DNA from: Plantibacter sp. Leaf314
Lineage (GTDB): Bacteria > Actinomycetota > Actinomycetes > Actinomycetales > Microbacteriaceae
Direction: 5' to 3'
Length of the DNA: 64,000 nt
Assembly: GCF_001423185.1 (NCBI RefSeq)
Contig: NZ_LMOB01000002.1
Coordinates: forward strand, 67,573-131,572
The notes beneath the pieces are model-generated. The model had not been told where the DNA came from. It worked only from the letters and a program-made list of their open reading frames with translations, and did no database searches. Below, in pieces: positions 15,939 to 23,846 of this stretch. Position numbers and translations under genes: made by a program. Positions within the stretch are counted from its first letter, which is position 1; every line of letters starts with the position of its first letter.

Positions 15939-17098
15939 CGTCCGACCCCGACCGCTGCGCGACCGAACGCCGAGCCGGCGTCGGCGTGGCTCGTCTCGAC
16001 GGCTCCGGAGCGCGAGGCGAGCTCGGCGTCCGCCGCTGCGACCATCGACGCATGGGTCGGAGCCTCCGGCACGGTCGCCGGACGGTCCTTCGCGAACTCC
16101 TTGCGCAGCACGGGCACGACCTCGCCACCGAGGATCTCGAGCTGGTCCAGCACCGTTCCGAGCGGCAGACCGGCGTGGTCCATCAGGAACAGCTGTCGCT
16201 GGTAGTCACCGAACGAGTCACGCATCGAGGCGTAGCGGTCGATGACCTGCTGCGGGCTTCCCACGGTGAGGGGCGTCTGCTCGGTGAAGTCCTCGAGCGT
16301 CGGGCCGTGCCCGTACACGGGCGCGTTGTCGAAGTACGGACGGAACTGGGCCACGGCGTCCTGTGAGTTCTTCGCCATGAACGCCTGCCCTCCGAGTCCG
16401 ACGATGGCCTGCTCGGCCGTGCCGTGCCCGTAGTGCTCGAAGCGCTGACGGTAGAGCTGGATCAGGCGCATGTAGTGCTCCTTGGGCCAGAAGATGTTGT
16501 TCGCGAAGAAGCCGTCGCCGTAGTAGGCCGCCTGCTCGGCGATCTCGGGGCTCCGGATCGAACCGTGCCAGACGAAGGGCGGCACGCCGTCGAGCGGACG
16601 CGGCGTGGACTGGAAGCCCTGGAGCGGGGTGCGGAACTGCCCCTGCCAGTCGACGTAGTCCTCTCGCCAGAGCCGGTGCAGCAGGGCGTAGTTCTCGATG
16701 GCGAGGTTGATGCCCTCGCGGATGTCCTTGCCGAACCAGGGGTAGACCGGACCGGTGTTCCCGCGGCCCATGATGAGGTCCACGCGGCCGCCGGCGAGGT
16801 GCTGCAGCATGGCGTAGTCCTCGGCGATCTTGACCGGGTCGTTCGTCGTGATCAGGGTGGTGCTCGTCGAGAGGATCAGGTGTTCGGTCTTCGCGGCGAT
16901 GTAGCCGAGCATGGTGGTCGGGCTCGACGGGACGAACGGCGGGTTGTGGTGCTCGCCGGTCGCGAAGACGTCGAGGCCGACCTCCTCCGCCTTGAGGGCG
17001 ATCGCGACCATGGCCTCGATGCGCTCGTGCTCGGTGGGCGTGACCCCGGTGGTCGGGTCGGTGGTGACATCCCCCACCGTGAAGATTCCGAATTGCAT
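15935..17098 (-). CDS. LLM class flavin-dependent monooxygenase (CE1758 type)
   Basis: A 387-residue luciferase-like monooxygenase. The barrel start MQFGIFTVGDVTTDP, then FATGEHHNPPFVPSSPTTMLGYIAAKT (about 47-73) and GRVDLIMGRGNTGPVYPWFG are characteristic; the EHH motif lies in the flavin/substrate pocket. ATG at 17098 follows GGGAGCGC. Longer in-frame upstream sequence is rejected, because it would run through the promoter region. It forms an operon with the FMN reductase and overlaps it by 4 bp. A 7-bp perfect inverted repeat at 17119-17136 lies just upstream of the start and is a candidate operator. It probably oxidises a small organic compound using FMNH2 and O2. Confidence 0.88.
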   Translation of the reverse strand: MQFGIFTVGDVTTDPTTGVTPTEHERIEAMVAIALKAEEVGLDVFATGEHHNPPFVPSSPTTMLGYIAAKTEHLILSTSTTLITTNDPVKIAEDYAMLQHLAGGRVDLIMGRGNTGPVYPWFGKDIREGINLAIENYALLHRLWREDYVDWQGQFRTPLQGFQSTPRPLDGVPPFVWHGSIRSPEIAEQAAYYGDGFFANNIFWPKEHYMRLIQLYRQRFEHYGHGTAEQAIVGLGGQAFMAKNSQDAVAQFRPYFDNAPVYGHGPTLEDFTEQTPLTVGSPQQVIDRYASMRDSFGDYQRQLFLMDHAGLPLGTVLDQLEILGGEVVPVLRKEFAKDRPATVPEAPTHASMVAAADAELASRSGAVETSHADAGSAFGRAAVGVGR

Positions 17099-17118
17099 GA
17101 TGCGCTCCCACAGATTCT

Positions 17119-17136
17119 TCCATGCGTTTGCATGGA
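17119..17136. promoter_or_regulatory. Palindromic operator upstream of LLM operon
   Basis: TCCATGC-GTTT-GCATGGA is a perfect inverted repeat 21 bases upstream of the LLM ATG, in the divergent gap to the M4 protease gene. The GCATG-centred symmetry recalls MarR or TetR sites. No regulator gene is adjacent. Confidence 0.45.
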
Positions 17137-17249
17137 TATTCAGCACAACGAGGCGAACCACCGCACTATTCCCACGCGCCGGGAGAACATCGCCGAGCGG
17201 TCGTGCGGGACCCCTGTCCCATGTCGGAGGCCTGTGGCAGGATCGCCGC

Positions 17250-18365
17250 ATGAACGGCTCAACACACCCCGACTCCGGCCCGTCGACACCTCGTCCGCAG
17301 CACGTCTGCGGGATCGTCCCACCCTGGCTGCTCGAGCGGATCGCCGAGCTCGACACCCCGCGCCTGGCGCGCGCCGCGAGCGCCGCCCGGTACTCCCTCC
17401 TCGCCACCCGCCCGTACCGGTTCCCGGAGCCGGGCACTGCGCCGCAGACGGCGTCGGGGCCCGCGCGCGGTGCGACGACGGAGCGAGGGGCCGTCTCCGC
17501 CCCGCGACGCTCCATCTTCGACGCGGAGCGCTCCGAGACGCTTCCCGGCACGCTGGTGCGGTCGGAGGTCGATCCGGCCACGACGGACGCCGCGGTCACC
17601 GCCGCCTACGAGGGACTCGGCGACACCCACACCCTCTTCGCCGAAGCGTTCGCGCGGGACTCCATCGACGGCCTCGGGCTGCCGTTGCTCGCGACGGTGC
17701 ACTACGGCGACGACTACGACAACGCGTTCTGGAACGGCGAACAGATGGTCTTCGGCGACGGCGACGGCGAGGTCTTCCGGAGCTTCACCAGCTCGCTGAG
17801 CGTCATCGGTCACGAGCTGGCCCACGGCGTCACGCAGTACACGGCGAACCTCACCTACGAGGGACAGTCGGGCGCCCTGAACGAACACGTCTCCGACGTC
17901 TTCGGCGCCCTCGTCGAACAGCACGCCCGCGGCCAGGACGCTGCCGCGGCGTCCTGGCTCATCGGCGAAGGACTCTTCACCGACGAGGTCGAGGGGAACG
18001 CCCTGCGCTCCATGCTCGCCCCCGGCACGGCCTACGACGACGACGTCCTCGGGAAGGACCCGCAGCCGGCCCATCTCGACGACTACATCGAGACGACCGA
18101 CGACAACGGCGGCGTCCACCTCAACTCGGGCATCCCGAACCGCGCGTTCGCGACGTACGCCGTCGCCCTCGGCGGTAACGCCTGGGAGCGCGCCGGACGC
18201 GTCTGGTACGACACGCTCACGGGCGGGCTCGCCGAACGCACGGACTTCGGCACCTTCGCCGCCGCCTCGATCACCGCGGCGACCTCACGATTCGGTGCCG
18301 ACTCCGAGGAGCGGACGGAACTCGAGGCGGCCTGGGCACGCGTCGGGATCGTCCCGGCCGACTGA
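17250..18365 (+). CDS. Protealysin-like M4 metalloprotease
   Basis: A 371-residue thermolysin-family (M4) zinc protease without a signal peptide. Residues 18-32 (HVCGIVPPWLLERIA) resemble the short propeptide motif of protealysin-type precursors, rather than the long FTP/PepSY propeptide of secreted thermolysins. Zinc site HELAH at 188-192 with catalytic Glu189; third ligand Glu212 in NEHVSD (211-216); catalytic His290 in DDNGGVHLNSG. All key residues are present. ATG at 17250 lies six bases after CAGGAT, a leaderless arrangement. The next gene encodes an emfourin-like inhibitor 41 bases downstream. Protealysins act inside cells or are released without Sec; roles in interaction with hosts or other bacteria are proposed. 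Confidence 0.9.
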   Translation: MNGSTHPDSGPSTPRPQHVCGIVPPWLLERIAELDTPRLARAASAARYSLLATRPYRFPEPGTAPQTASGPARGATTERGAVSAPRRSIFDAERSETLPGTLVRSEVDPATTDAAVTAAYEGLGDTHTLFAEAFARDSIDGLGLPLLATVHYGDDYDNAFWNGEQMVFGDGDGEVFRSFTSSLSVIGHELAHGVTQYTANLTYEGQSGALNEHVSDVFGALVEQHARGQDAAAASWLIGEGLFTDEVEGNALRSMLAPGTAYDDDVLGKDPQPAHLDDYIETTDDNGGVHLNSGIPNRAFATYAVALGGNAWERAGRVWYDTLTGGLAERTDFGTFAAASITAATSRFGADSEERTELEAAWARVGIVPAD

Positions 18366-18406
18366 GCACGATGGTGGGGATCATGCCCGCGGAGTAGCAT
18401 CGCGGC

Positions 18407-18679
18407 ATGAAGGTCACGGTCACGAGGAGCGGCGGCGTCGCGGGGATGACGCGGCAATGGGAGGTCGTCGTCGACGACCAACCCGACGTCGACACCTGGA
18501 TCGTGCTGCTCGACGGCCTGCCGTGGGACGACGCCCCGCAGGGACCACCGCTGCCCGACCGCTACGTCTACCGCATCCGGTGTGCGCCCAAGGAGGCGAC
18601 GCTCGGAGAACGGCAACTCACCGGTCCCTGGCAGGAGCTCGTCGAGCGGGTCCGCGCGGCGCAACCGCCTCACGAGTGA
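18407..18679 (+). CDS. Emfourin-like inhibitor of the M4 protease
   Basis: A 90-residue acidic protein. It starts MKVTVTRSGGVAGMTRQWEV, which fits the emfourin family, where a basic strand with an RSGG turn begins the domain. It ends with a helix (GPWQELVERVRAA). Emfourins are protein inhibitors of protealysin-like proteases and are encoded beside them. The order protease then inhibitor, 41 bases apart and on the same strand, supports the call. ATG at 18407 lies exactly six bases after TAGCAT at 18395-18400, so the inhibitor may also have its own leaderless promoter inside the operon. The family assignment rests on remembered motif resemblance plus context, not on a search. Confidence 0.75.
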   Translation: MKVTVTRSGGVAGMTRQWEVVVDDQPDVDTWIVLLDGLPWDDAPQGPPLPDRYVYRIRCAPKEATLGERQLTGPWQELVERVRAAQPPHE

Positions 18680-18684
18680 CGGCA

Positions 18685-18708
18685 GCGGTCCGCCGTCGGG
18701 CGGACCGC
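18685..18708. terminator. Bidirectional terminator
   Basis: GCGGTCCGCC-GTCG-GGCGGACCGC is a perfect 10-bp stem between the convergent emfourin and LLM genes, 5 and 7 bases from their stops. Confidence 0.75.
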
Positions 18709-18715
18709 GCGTCCG

Positions 18716-19756
18716 TCAGTGCTGCGGGAACCGTTCTGCAAGCAGTTCGATCGTCCGTTCACGGGCCGGTGCCGAGTTCGCGGGAGTGCCCTCCCGTGCC
18801 GATCCGACCGGCGACACCATGACCTCGTCGACGCCGAAACGATCGGCGAGCCCCTGCAGCTCGCTCGCGGCGCGGTCGGCGTCGCCGATGATCCAGGCGG
18901 CGCGCATCTGCTCGACGAAGCCGAGTTCGAGGTCGCTCTGCTCGGCGGTCGCGGCCTCCTCCACGGTGGCGATCGGCCCGAGGGGCTTGCCCGAGCGCAG
19001 CCGGGCCATCTGCTGGAGGTTCGGCAGGGCGAGGGCCTCGGCCTCTTCCGCGGTGTCGGCCACGACGGCGTTCGCGGTGAGGAAGGTGCGTGGGGCGTCG
19101 AGGAGCGCCGAGGGCTGGAAGCTCGAGCGGTAGAGCTCGAGGGCGCGAGCCGTCCCCTGGCCGGAGAAGTGGTGCGCGAAGACGTAGGGCAGGCCGAGGG
19201 CTGCGGCGAGCGCCGCGGAGTAGTCGCTGGATCCGAGCAACCAGACGTCGGGCACGCTCCCTGCCTTCGGGGTGCCGCGGAGGGCGTACTCCTCGCCGGA
19301 GGTCATGCGGACACTGGCGCCGTCGACCCCGAGGAGGGCGACGATGTCCTGCACGTTGTTCGGGAAGCGGTCGACGTCGCTCGTGTTGCCGGACTGGCGG
19401 AGGACGGCGGAGATGACCGGGTCGCTGCCCGGGGCGCGTCCGAGGCCGAGGTCGATGCGGCCCGGTGCCGAGGCCTCGAGGAGCGCGAACTGCTCGGCGA
19501 CGACGAGCGGCGCGTGGTTCGGGAGCATCACGCCACCGGAGCCGACCCGGATCCGCTTCGTCGCGGCGGCGAGGATGCCGATCACGACCGCGGGGTTGGT
19601 CGACGCGACGGACGGCATGTTGTGGTGCTCCGCCACCCAATACCGGTGATACCCCAGCTCGTCGGCGCGCTTCGCCAGGGCGATCGTCGCGGCGAGTGCC
19701 GCCGCGGTGTCCTGGTCGGTGCGGACGGGGATGAGGTCCAGTATCGAGAGTCGCAT
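18716..19756 (-). CDS. LLM class flavin-dependent oxidoreductase (MsnO8 type)
   Basis: A 346-residue luciferase-like protein of the MsnO8 subfamily: [41 protein letters not shown] (about 38-57) and [15 protein letters not shown] (about 100-114) are its hallmarks. [22 protein letters not shown] forms the central barrel strand. The start is ATG 19756 with GAAAGG five bases upstream; GTG 19762 would also fit but has a worse site. Single gene, ends at a shared terminator. Substrate unknown; this subfamily is frequently annotated as alkane- or amine-monooxygenase-like without biochemical proof. It is the second LLM enzyme within 3 kb and is clearly not a recent duplicate of the first. Confidence 0.88.
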   Translation of the reverse strand: MRLSILDLIPVRTDQDTAAALAATIALAKRADELGYHRYWVAEHHNMPSVASTNPAVVIGILAAATKRIRVGSGGVMLPNHAPLVVAEQFALLEASAPGRIDLGLGRAPGSDPVISAVLRQSGNTSDVDRFPNNVQDIVALLGVDGASVRMTSGEEYALRGTPKAGSVPDVWLLGSSDYSAALAAALGLPYVFAHHFSGQGTARALELYRSSFQPSALLDAPRTFLTANAVVADTAEEAEALALPNLQQMARLRSGKPLGPIATVEEAATAEQSDLELGFVEQMRAAWIIGDADRAASELQGLADRFGVDEVMVSPVGSAREGTPANSAPARERTIELLAERFPQH

Positions 19757-19923
19757 GTTCACCTTTCGTCGCGCTGCCGAGCGGCGACAGGCGCGTAGGG
19801 TGCAGCGTCCGGAGGGCGCGACATATTCCGCGACGGCGCGACCGGCGGATTCTCAGCACGGTCCAAGCCGGAGCCGACATCCGGCGCGTACGCTGGACGC
19901 CCGCCACTGCGAAGGAGCACACC

Positions 19924-20571
19924 ATGGGATTCCTCGATCGACTGCTCGGACGCCCCGAGTCCGGCGAACCTGCCCAGGCGACGGACGACGGCCGGAGGGC
20001 ATCTGCGACGACCAGGACGCCGGATGAGATCGCCGTCGAGCGATACCGCTACCTCCTGCGCACTGCTCCGCCGGAGACCATCGAGCAGGTCCACGAGGAG
20101 GCGTTCACGAAACTCACCCCCGAGCAGCGGGGCATCCTCTTCCGCCAGTTGTCCGAGGACGCTCCCACAGGTGAGGCGCCTGCGAACGACTCCCCGAAAG
20201 CCCTCGCGCTCTCCGCCACCCGCGCCGAGATGCGCCAGCCGGGCACGCTGGAGCGGAACCTCGGCCCGCAGGGAGGTGGCATGGGCTTCGGTGGGATGCT
20301 CGCCAGCTCGATGCTCGGCACGATCGCCGGGGTCGTCGTCGGTTCGGCCATCGCGCAGGCGTTCATCCCCGACGCCGTCGGCACCGACGCCGGGGCGGAT
20401 GCCACCGGCGCCGATCAGGGCGGAGGCGAGGCCGGAGCGTCAGACGGGGCGGCTGTCGACGCCGGAGCCGACCCGACTGCCGGCGGCTGGGGCGATGGCG
20501 GGTTCGCGGACGGAGGCGGCGACTTCGGTGGCGGTGGCGACTTCGGCGGTGGAGGCGACTTCGGCTTCTGA
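19924..20571 (+). CDS. Glycine-rich membrane-associated protein of unknown function
   Basis: A 215-residue protein. The N-terminus (MGFLDRLLGRPESGE) is followed by a helical region (IAVERYRYLLRTAPPETIEQVHEEAFTKLTPEQRGILFRQL, about 36-76). A Gly/Ala membrane-type hairpin comes next (GGGMGFGGMLASSMLGTIAGVVVGSAIAQAF, about 117-147), and an acidic Gly-rich tail ends in three GGGGDF-like repeats. ATG at 19924 with GAAGGAG; a TACGCT -10 box at 19889-19894. Similar proteins are common in actinobacteria and sometimes misnamed cation-transporting ATPase, but no ATPase motif is present. I do not recognise the function; the tail repeats could drive membrane or self association. Confidence 0.7.
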   Translation: MGFLDRLLGRPESGEPAQATDDGRRASATTRTPDEIAVERYRYLLRTAPPETIEQVHEEAFTKLTPEQRGILFRQLSEDAPTGEAPANDSPKALALSATRAEMRQPGTLERNLGPQGGGMGFGGMLASSMLGTIAGVVVGSAIAQAFIPDAVGTDAGADATGADQGGGEAGASDGAAVDAGADPTAGGWGDGGFADGGGDFGGGGDFGGGGDFGF

Positions 20572-20584
20572 GCGCGGACGCGGT

Positions 20585-20863
20585 TCAGCGTCGACGGCCG
20601 GCAGCGGCCGCCGGGAGCGCGGTCCGCAGCTCGTCGGCGCGGAGTTCGAGGAGCTCGATGACCTCCTCGATCCGTCCCTCCCGCGCCACATCGGCGGCCC
20701 GCTCCACCCACTGCGCGAGTTCCCGCTGCGCACTGTTCGGCAGGCCGCGGAAGAACGCCAGCCGACCGGCGTCGTGGAGCGCCTGCTCGAGGTCGGGCCG
20801 CAACCGGACGACCGTCCCGGTCGCCGCGAGCGGCGCGTCTCCCACATCAGCGTGTCTGCCCAT
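20585..20863 (-). CDS. Small YdeI/OmpD-associated-like helical protein
   Basis: A 92-residue protein. The segment LAFFRGLPNSAQRELAQWVERAADVAREGRIEEVIELL (about 35-72) resembles the C-terminal helical domain of YdeI/OmpD-associated or bacteriocin-protection proteins (xxFxxLPxSxRRExxxWIExAKxxxTRxxRIxxxxxxL). The N-terminal DUF1905-like barrel of the longer versions is absent. ATG at 20863 lies six bases after TAGCGT (minus strand, 20870-20875), so it is leaderless. It is convergent with the Gly-rich protein gene. Function unknown; confidence in the family is moderate because it is short. Confidence 0.55.
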   Translation of the reverse strand: MGRHADVGDAPLAATGTVVRLRPDLEQALHDAGRLAFFRGLPNSAQRELAQWVERAADVAREGRIEEVIELLELRADELRTALPAAAAGRRR

Positions 20864-20949
20864 GCGGCCACGCTAGCGGCTCGGATGGCGGCCGTCGAGG
20901 GACCGGGCTCCGATCGGCTTCGGGAGTCCGGTCTTCGGGCGGCGAACCC

Positions 20950-21381
20950 TCAGGCGAGTTCCCAGGCGGCCACGCCCCCGCCCACGACGACGAACACGGG
21001 GTGGGGCTGGGGACGCCAGACCCTCGCCCACCGGGCCGCGACGTCCGGGCTCCGTTCGAGGAGATGGCGGCGCAGGTTGCCCCACTCGTAGTCGAGCTGA
21101 CCGTCCGTCACGACGAGCGGCTCCCGCAGAGACCCCGCGGCGATGATGCGCGAGCGGTCGAGGTCCATGCCGCGCGCCCCCGCTTCGTCGGCGACACCGC
21201 CGAGATAGGCGGCGACGGCTTCGAGCGGTTCCTCCGCCTCGAGGAAGCGCTGGAGCTGCGGGTGCGAGCGGAGACTCGAACCGGGCTCAGCCAGGACCCG
21301 CTGGGCGATCAACCCCTCGCGCCAGGACGACGTCACCGCCTGGGCGTCGAAGTACCGCGGATGGATCGACCAGAGACGCAT
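20950..21381 (-). CDS. Pyrimidine dimer DNA glycosylase family protein
   Basis: A 143-residue protein of the T4 endonuclease V-like pyrimidine dimer DNA glycosylase family. The N-terminus MRLWSIHPRYFDAQAVTSSWREGLIAQRVL is typical, followed by SHPQLQRF; such enzymes cleave the glycosylic bond of UV-induced dimers and then nick the backbone. The usual start sits at Met1 of MRLWS (21381). CAGGAT lies six bases upstream, and GGAGGG abuts the ATG, so either leaderless or very short-spaced initiation is possible. Single gene between the YdeI-like gene and the MFS gene; gives UV tolerance, plausible for a leaf- or surface-living actinobacterium. Confidence 0.82.
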   Translation of the reverse strand: MRLWSIHPRYFDAQAVTSSWREGLIAQRVLAEPGSSLRSHPQLQRFLEAEEPLEAVAAYLGGVADEAGARGMDLDRSRIIAAGSLREPLVVTDGQLDYEWGNLRRHLLERSPDVAARWARVWRPQPHPVFVVVGGGVAAWELA

Positions 21382-21480
21382 CCCTCCATCCTGCCCGACG
21401 CCGCCGACACGGTGATCGGGGCAGCCCCTGACCCGGCGCCCCGGGGGGGGCCGCGGGTCTCCCGGCGTATGCTGGCGGTC

Positions 21481-21519
21481 ATGTCTCCGCATCCGCACCG
21501 TCCGCCGATGCAGCGGTGA
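21481..21519 (+). CDS. Possible 12-residue leader peptide before MFS gene
   Basis: ATG at 21481 opens a 12-codon frame, MSPHPHRPPMQR, whose TGA stop overlaps the GTG start of the MFS transporter as GTGA. A TATGCT -10 box at 21468-21473 is seven bases before the ATG, the same geometry as other leaderless starts in this window. The MFS GTG itself has no good ribosome site, so translation could be coupled through this leader. It may be chance; no conservation data are available. Confidence 0.35.
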   Translation: MSPHPHRPPMQR

Positions 21520-22832
21520 CCGCGCCCGCGACCCCGGGCCGAAGCGGACTCTTCGTCGATCTGCGTCCCCTCCGGGAGAGTCCCGCCTTCGCACGACTGT
21601 GGATCGGCGGCGCGATCACCGGCATCGGCGGCCAGATGACCATCGTCGCCGTCGGCCTCCAGGTGTACGACCTCACCGCCTCGACCTTCGCCGTCTCCCT
21701 CGTCGGCGTCATCGCCCTGCTCCCGATGATCTGCTTCGGGCTGTACGGCGGCATGCTCGCGGACGCCTTCGACCGACGCACGGTCGCGCTCTCGGCCGCG
21801 ATCGTCACCTGGGTCTCGACGGCCGTCATCGCCGTGCTCGCATGGAGCGGCTCCGAACTCGTCTGGCCCCTGTACCTGCTCACGACGATCAACGCCGTGT
21901 CGACCACGATCGTCGGGACGACCCGACAGGCGATCCTCCCTCGGCTCCTACCGGCGCGGCTGCTCCCCGCGGCCGCCGCCCTCTCCGGCATCGCGGCCGG
22001 GGTCATGGTGACGGTGGGCCCGGCACTGGCCGGCGTGCTCGTGGCCGGCGTGGGCTTCCAGTGGACCTACACGATCGACGTCGTCCTGTTCGTGGCAGCG
22101 TTCCTCGGGATCGCGTCCCTGCCGAAGATCCTCCCGGAGGGCGGGGTCAGTCGGCTTCCCGGCATCCGCAGCCTCGTCGACGGATGGACGTTCCTCAAGA
22201 CCGCACCCAACGTGCGGATGACGTTCATCGTCGACATCATCGCGATGACCTTCGGCAACCCGCGGGTGCTCTACCCCGCCGTCGGCACCCTCGTCCTCGG
22301 CGGCGGCGCGATCACCGTCGGTGTCCTCACGGCCGCCGGCGCCGTCGGCACACTCCTGTCGAGCCTCGTGTCGGGAAGACTCGGCCGGATCGATCGGCAG
22401 GGCCGCGCGATCGAGCGGGCCATCATCGTCTACGGCCTCGCCGTCGCCGGATTCGGAGCGGTCCTCGCCTGGGTCACCCTCTCCGGCGCGGCCACGCACG
22501 AGGCCGACGGCGCGAACCTCCCCGCCATCGTCATCGCCGCCACCGCACTCGCCGTCGCGGGTGCCGCGGACAACGTCAGCTCGATCTTCCGCATGACGAT
22601 CCTGCAGGCCGCCGTGCCCGACGCCGTCCGCGGGCGGCTCCAGGGCGTGTTCACCGTCGTCGTGACCGGAGGGCCGCGCGTCGGCGACCTCTACATCGGC
22701 CTCGCCGCCTCGGCGTTCGCGCTCTGGATCCCGGCGCTCGCCGGAGGGCTCCTCGTCATGGCGCTCGTGTGGACCGTCGTGCGCCTCCAGGGCGGCTTCC
22801 GCCGCTACGACGCCCGCACGCCGACGCCCTGA
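21516..22832 (+). CDS. MFS transporter (EntS/MFS_3 type)
   Basis: A 438-residue major facilitator with 12 predicted helices. GLQVYDLTASTFAVSLVGVIALLPMICFGLYGGMLADAFDRRTVAL (about 48-93) contains the loop 2-3 GxxADxxDRR signature. The second half has GRLGRIDRQGRAI and the RGRLQGVF segment found in the EntS/MFS_3 family of siderophore and drug exporters. GTG at 21516 overlaps a possible leader peptide stop. The likely role is export of small molecules across the membrane by proton motive force; no siderophore genes are nearby to suggest a substrate. It converges on apt with a 21-base gap. Confidence 0.85.
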   Translation: MTAPATPGRSGLFVDLRPLRESPAFARLWIGGAITGIGGQMTIVAVGLQVYDLTASTFAVSLVGVIALLPMICFGLYGGMLADAFDRRTVALSAAIVTWVSTAVIAVLAWSGSELVWPLYLLTTINAVSTTIVGTTRQAILPRLLPARLLPAAAALSGIAAGVMVTVGPALAGVLVAGVGFQWTYTIDVVLFVAAFLGIASLPKILPEGGVSRLPGIRSLVDGWTFLKTAPNVRMTFIVDIIAMTFGNPRVLYPAVGTLVLGGGAITVGVLTAAGAVGTLLSSLVSGRLGRIDRQGRAIERAIIVYGLAVAGFGAVLAWVTLSGAATHEADGANLPAIVIAATALAVAGAADNVSSIFRMTILQAAVPDAVRGRLQGVFTVVVTGGPRVGDLYIGLAASAFALWIPALAGGLLVMALVWTVVRLQGGFRRYDARTPTP

Positions 22833-22853
22833 GCCCGATTCGGGCGGCCCGAC

Positions 22854-23384
22854 TCAGGCGGGCGCGGTGGCGATGGAGAAGACGTCGCGGCCGGCGAGCG
22901 AGGCGCGACCGGGGAGGCCCTCCAGCTCGAGGACGAGCCCGAGTCCGGCCACGGTGTACCCGGCCCGCTCGATGAGGTTGACGGCCGCGCCACAGCTCCC
23001 GCCGGTCGCGAGCACGTCGTCGAGGATGAGGACGCGGGTGCCGGCGGGCAGCTGCTCGGTCCGCAGCTCGAGCGCCGCGGCGCCGTACTCGAGGCCGTAG
23101 TCCTCACGCAGGACCTCGCCCGGCAGTTTGCCCGCCTTGCGGATCGGGACCAGCCGGGTGTGCGTCGCGTAGGCGACGGCGGCGGCCAGTAGGAACCCGC
23201 GGGCCTCGACCCCGGCGACCGCGTCGAAGCGACCGGCGAAGTGCTCGCCCAGCTCGTCGATGATCGCGCGGAAGGCGTCAGCGTCGGCGAAGACGGGCGT
23301 CAGGTCGCGGAACAGGATCCCGGGCGTCGGGAAGTCGGGGATCGTCGCCGTCAGGCGGTCGACGTACTGGGTGGCGGTGGTCAT
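22854..23384 (-). CDS. apt: Adenine phosphoribosyltransferase
   Basis: A 176-residue type I phosphoribosyltransferase that converts adenine plus PRPP to AMP. The N-terminus IPDFPTPGILFRDLTPVFAD is the APRT signature, GVEARGFLLAAAVAYA follows, and the PRPP loop is VLILDDVLATGGS (about 116-128). ATG 23384 (MTTATQYVDRL) has GAGGACC upstream. An alternative ATG at 23411 would place the start inside the terminator stem region of the FKBP gene and has no ribosome site. It lies downstream of the FKBP gene on the same strand, but a strong hairpin at 23416-23459 separates them. Confidence 0.95.
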   Translation of the reverse strand: MTTATQYVDRLTATIPDFPTPGILFRDLTPVFADADAFRAIIDELGEHFAGRFDAVAGVEARGFLLAAAVAYATHTRLVPIRKAGKLPGEVLREDYGLEYGAAALELRTEQLPAGTRVLILDDVLATGGSCGAAVNLIERAGYTVAGLGLVLELEGLPGRASLAGRDVFSIATAPA

Positions 23385-23415
23385 CTGGTCCTCGTTCGGT
23401 CTGGGGGACATGCGA

Positions 23416-23459
23416 CACCCCTCGTCACCGCGACCGTCGGTCGGCGGGGACGAGGGGTG
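23416..23459. terminator. Terminator of FKBP gene
   Basis: CACCCCTCGTC and GACGAGGGGTG are 11-bp perfect arms around a 22-base loop, itself partly paired (GACCGTCGGTC). It lies 13 bases past the FKBP stop. Confidence 0.75.
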
Positions 23460-23471
23460 ACCTGCGGATGG

Positions 23472-23846
23472 TTACTTGACGCCCAGGAGGTCGATCACGA
23501 AGACCAGCGTCTGGCCGGACAGCTGGTGTCCGCCACCGGCCGGGCCGTACGCGAGCTCCGGGGGGACCGTGAGCTTGCGGCGGCCGCCGACCTTCATGCC
23601 GGGGATGCCGTGCTGCCATCCCTGGATGAGGTTGCGCAGCGGGAAGTTGATGGACTGTCCGCGGCTCCACGAGGAGTCGAACTCCTCGCCGGAGTCGTAG
23701 CCGACGCCGAGGTAGTGGACGTCGACGGTCGAGGAGGCCTGGGCCTCGTCGCCCTCGCCGATGAAGATGTCCTCGACGACGAGTTCGGTGGGGGCCGGGC
23801 CCGTTGGGGCGTCGACCTCGGGCTTGGTGCGTGCTGAATCGGTCAT
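23472..23846 (-). CDS. FKBP-type peptidyl-prolyl cis-trans isomerase
   Basis: A 124-residue cytosolic single-domain FKBP. The domain runs from VEDIFIGEGDEAQASSTVDVHYLGV (about 25-48) through SGEEFDSSW, LIQGWQHGIPGMKVGGRRKLTVPPELAYG (the active-site rim, about 75-103) to LVFVIDLLGVK at the end. The aromatic pocket residues (Tyr, Phe, Trp, Tyr) are visible. It starts at MTDSARTKPE; ATG 23846 sits six bases after TTGGAT and has no ribosome site, so it is leaderless. No signal peptide, unlike lipoprotein FKBPs of the family. Its own terminator follows. It catalyses proline isomerisation in folding. Confidence 0.93.
   Translation of the reverse strand: MTDSARTKPEVDAPTGPAPTELVVEDIFIGEGDEAQASSTVDVHYLGVGYDSGEEFDSSWSRGQSINFPLRNLIQGWQHGIPGMKVGGRRKLTVPPELAYGPAGGGHQLSGQTLVFVIDLLGVK

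Noticed and set aside
15935..19756. The two LLM monooxygenases as a recent tandem duplication
   Set aside because: They belong to different subfamilies (CE1758 type and MsnO8 type), are separated by the protease pair and share no extended sequence identity by eye.
23409..23411. Upstream ATG for apt
   Set aside because: It lies beside the FKBP terminator stem and lacks a ribosome site; ATG 23384 is well placed.
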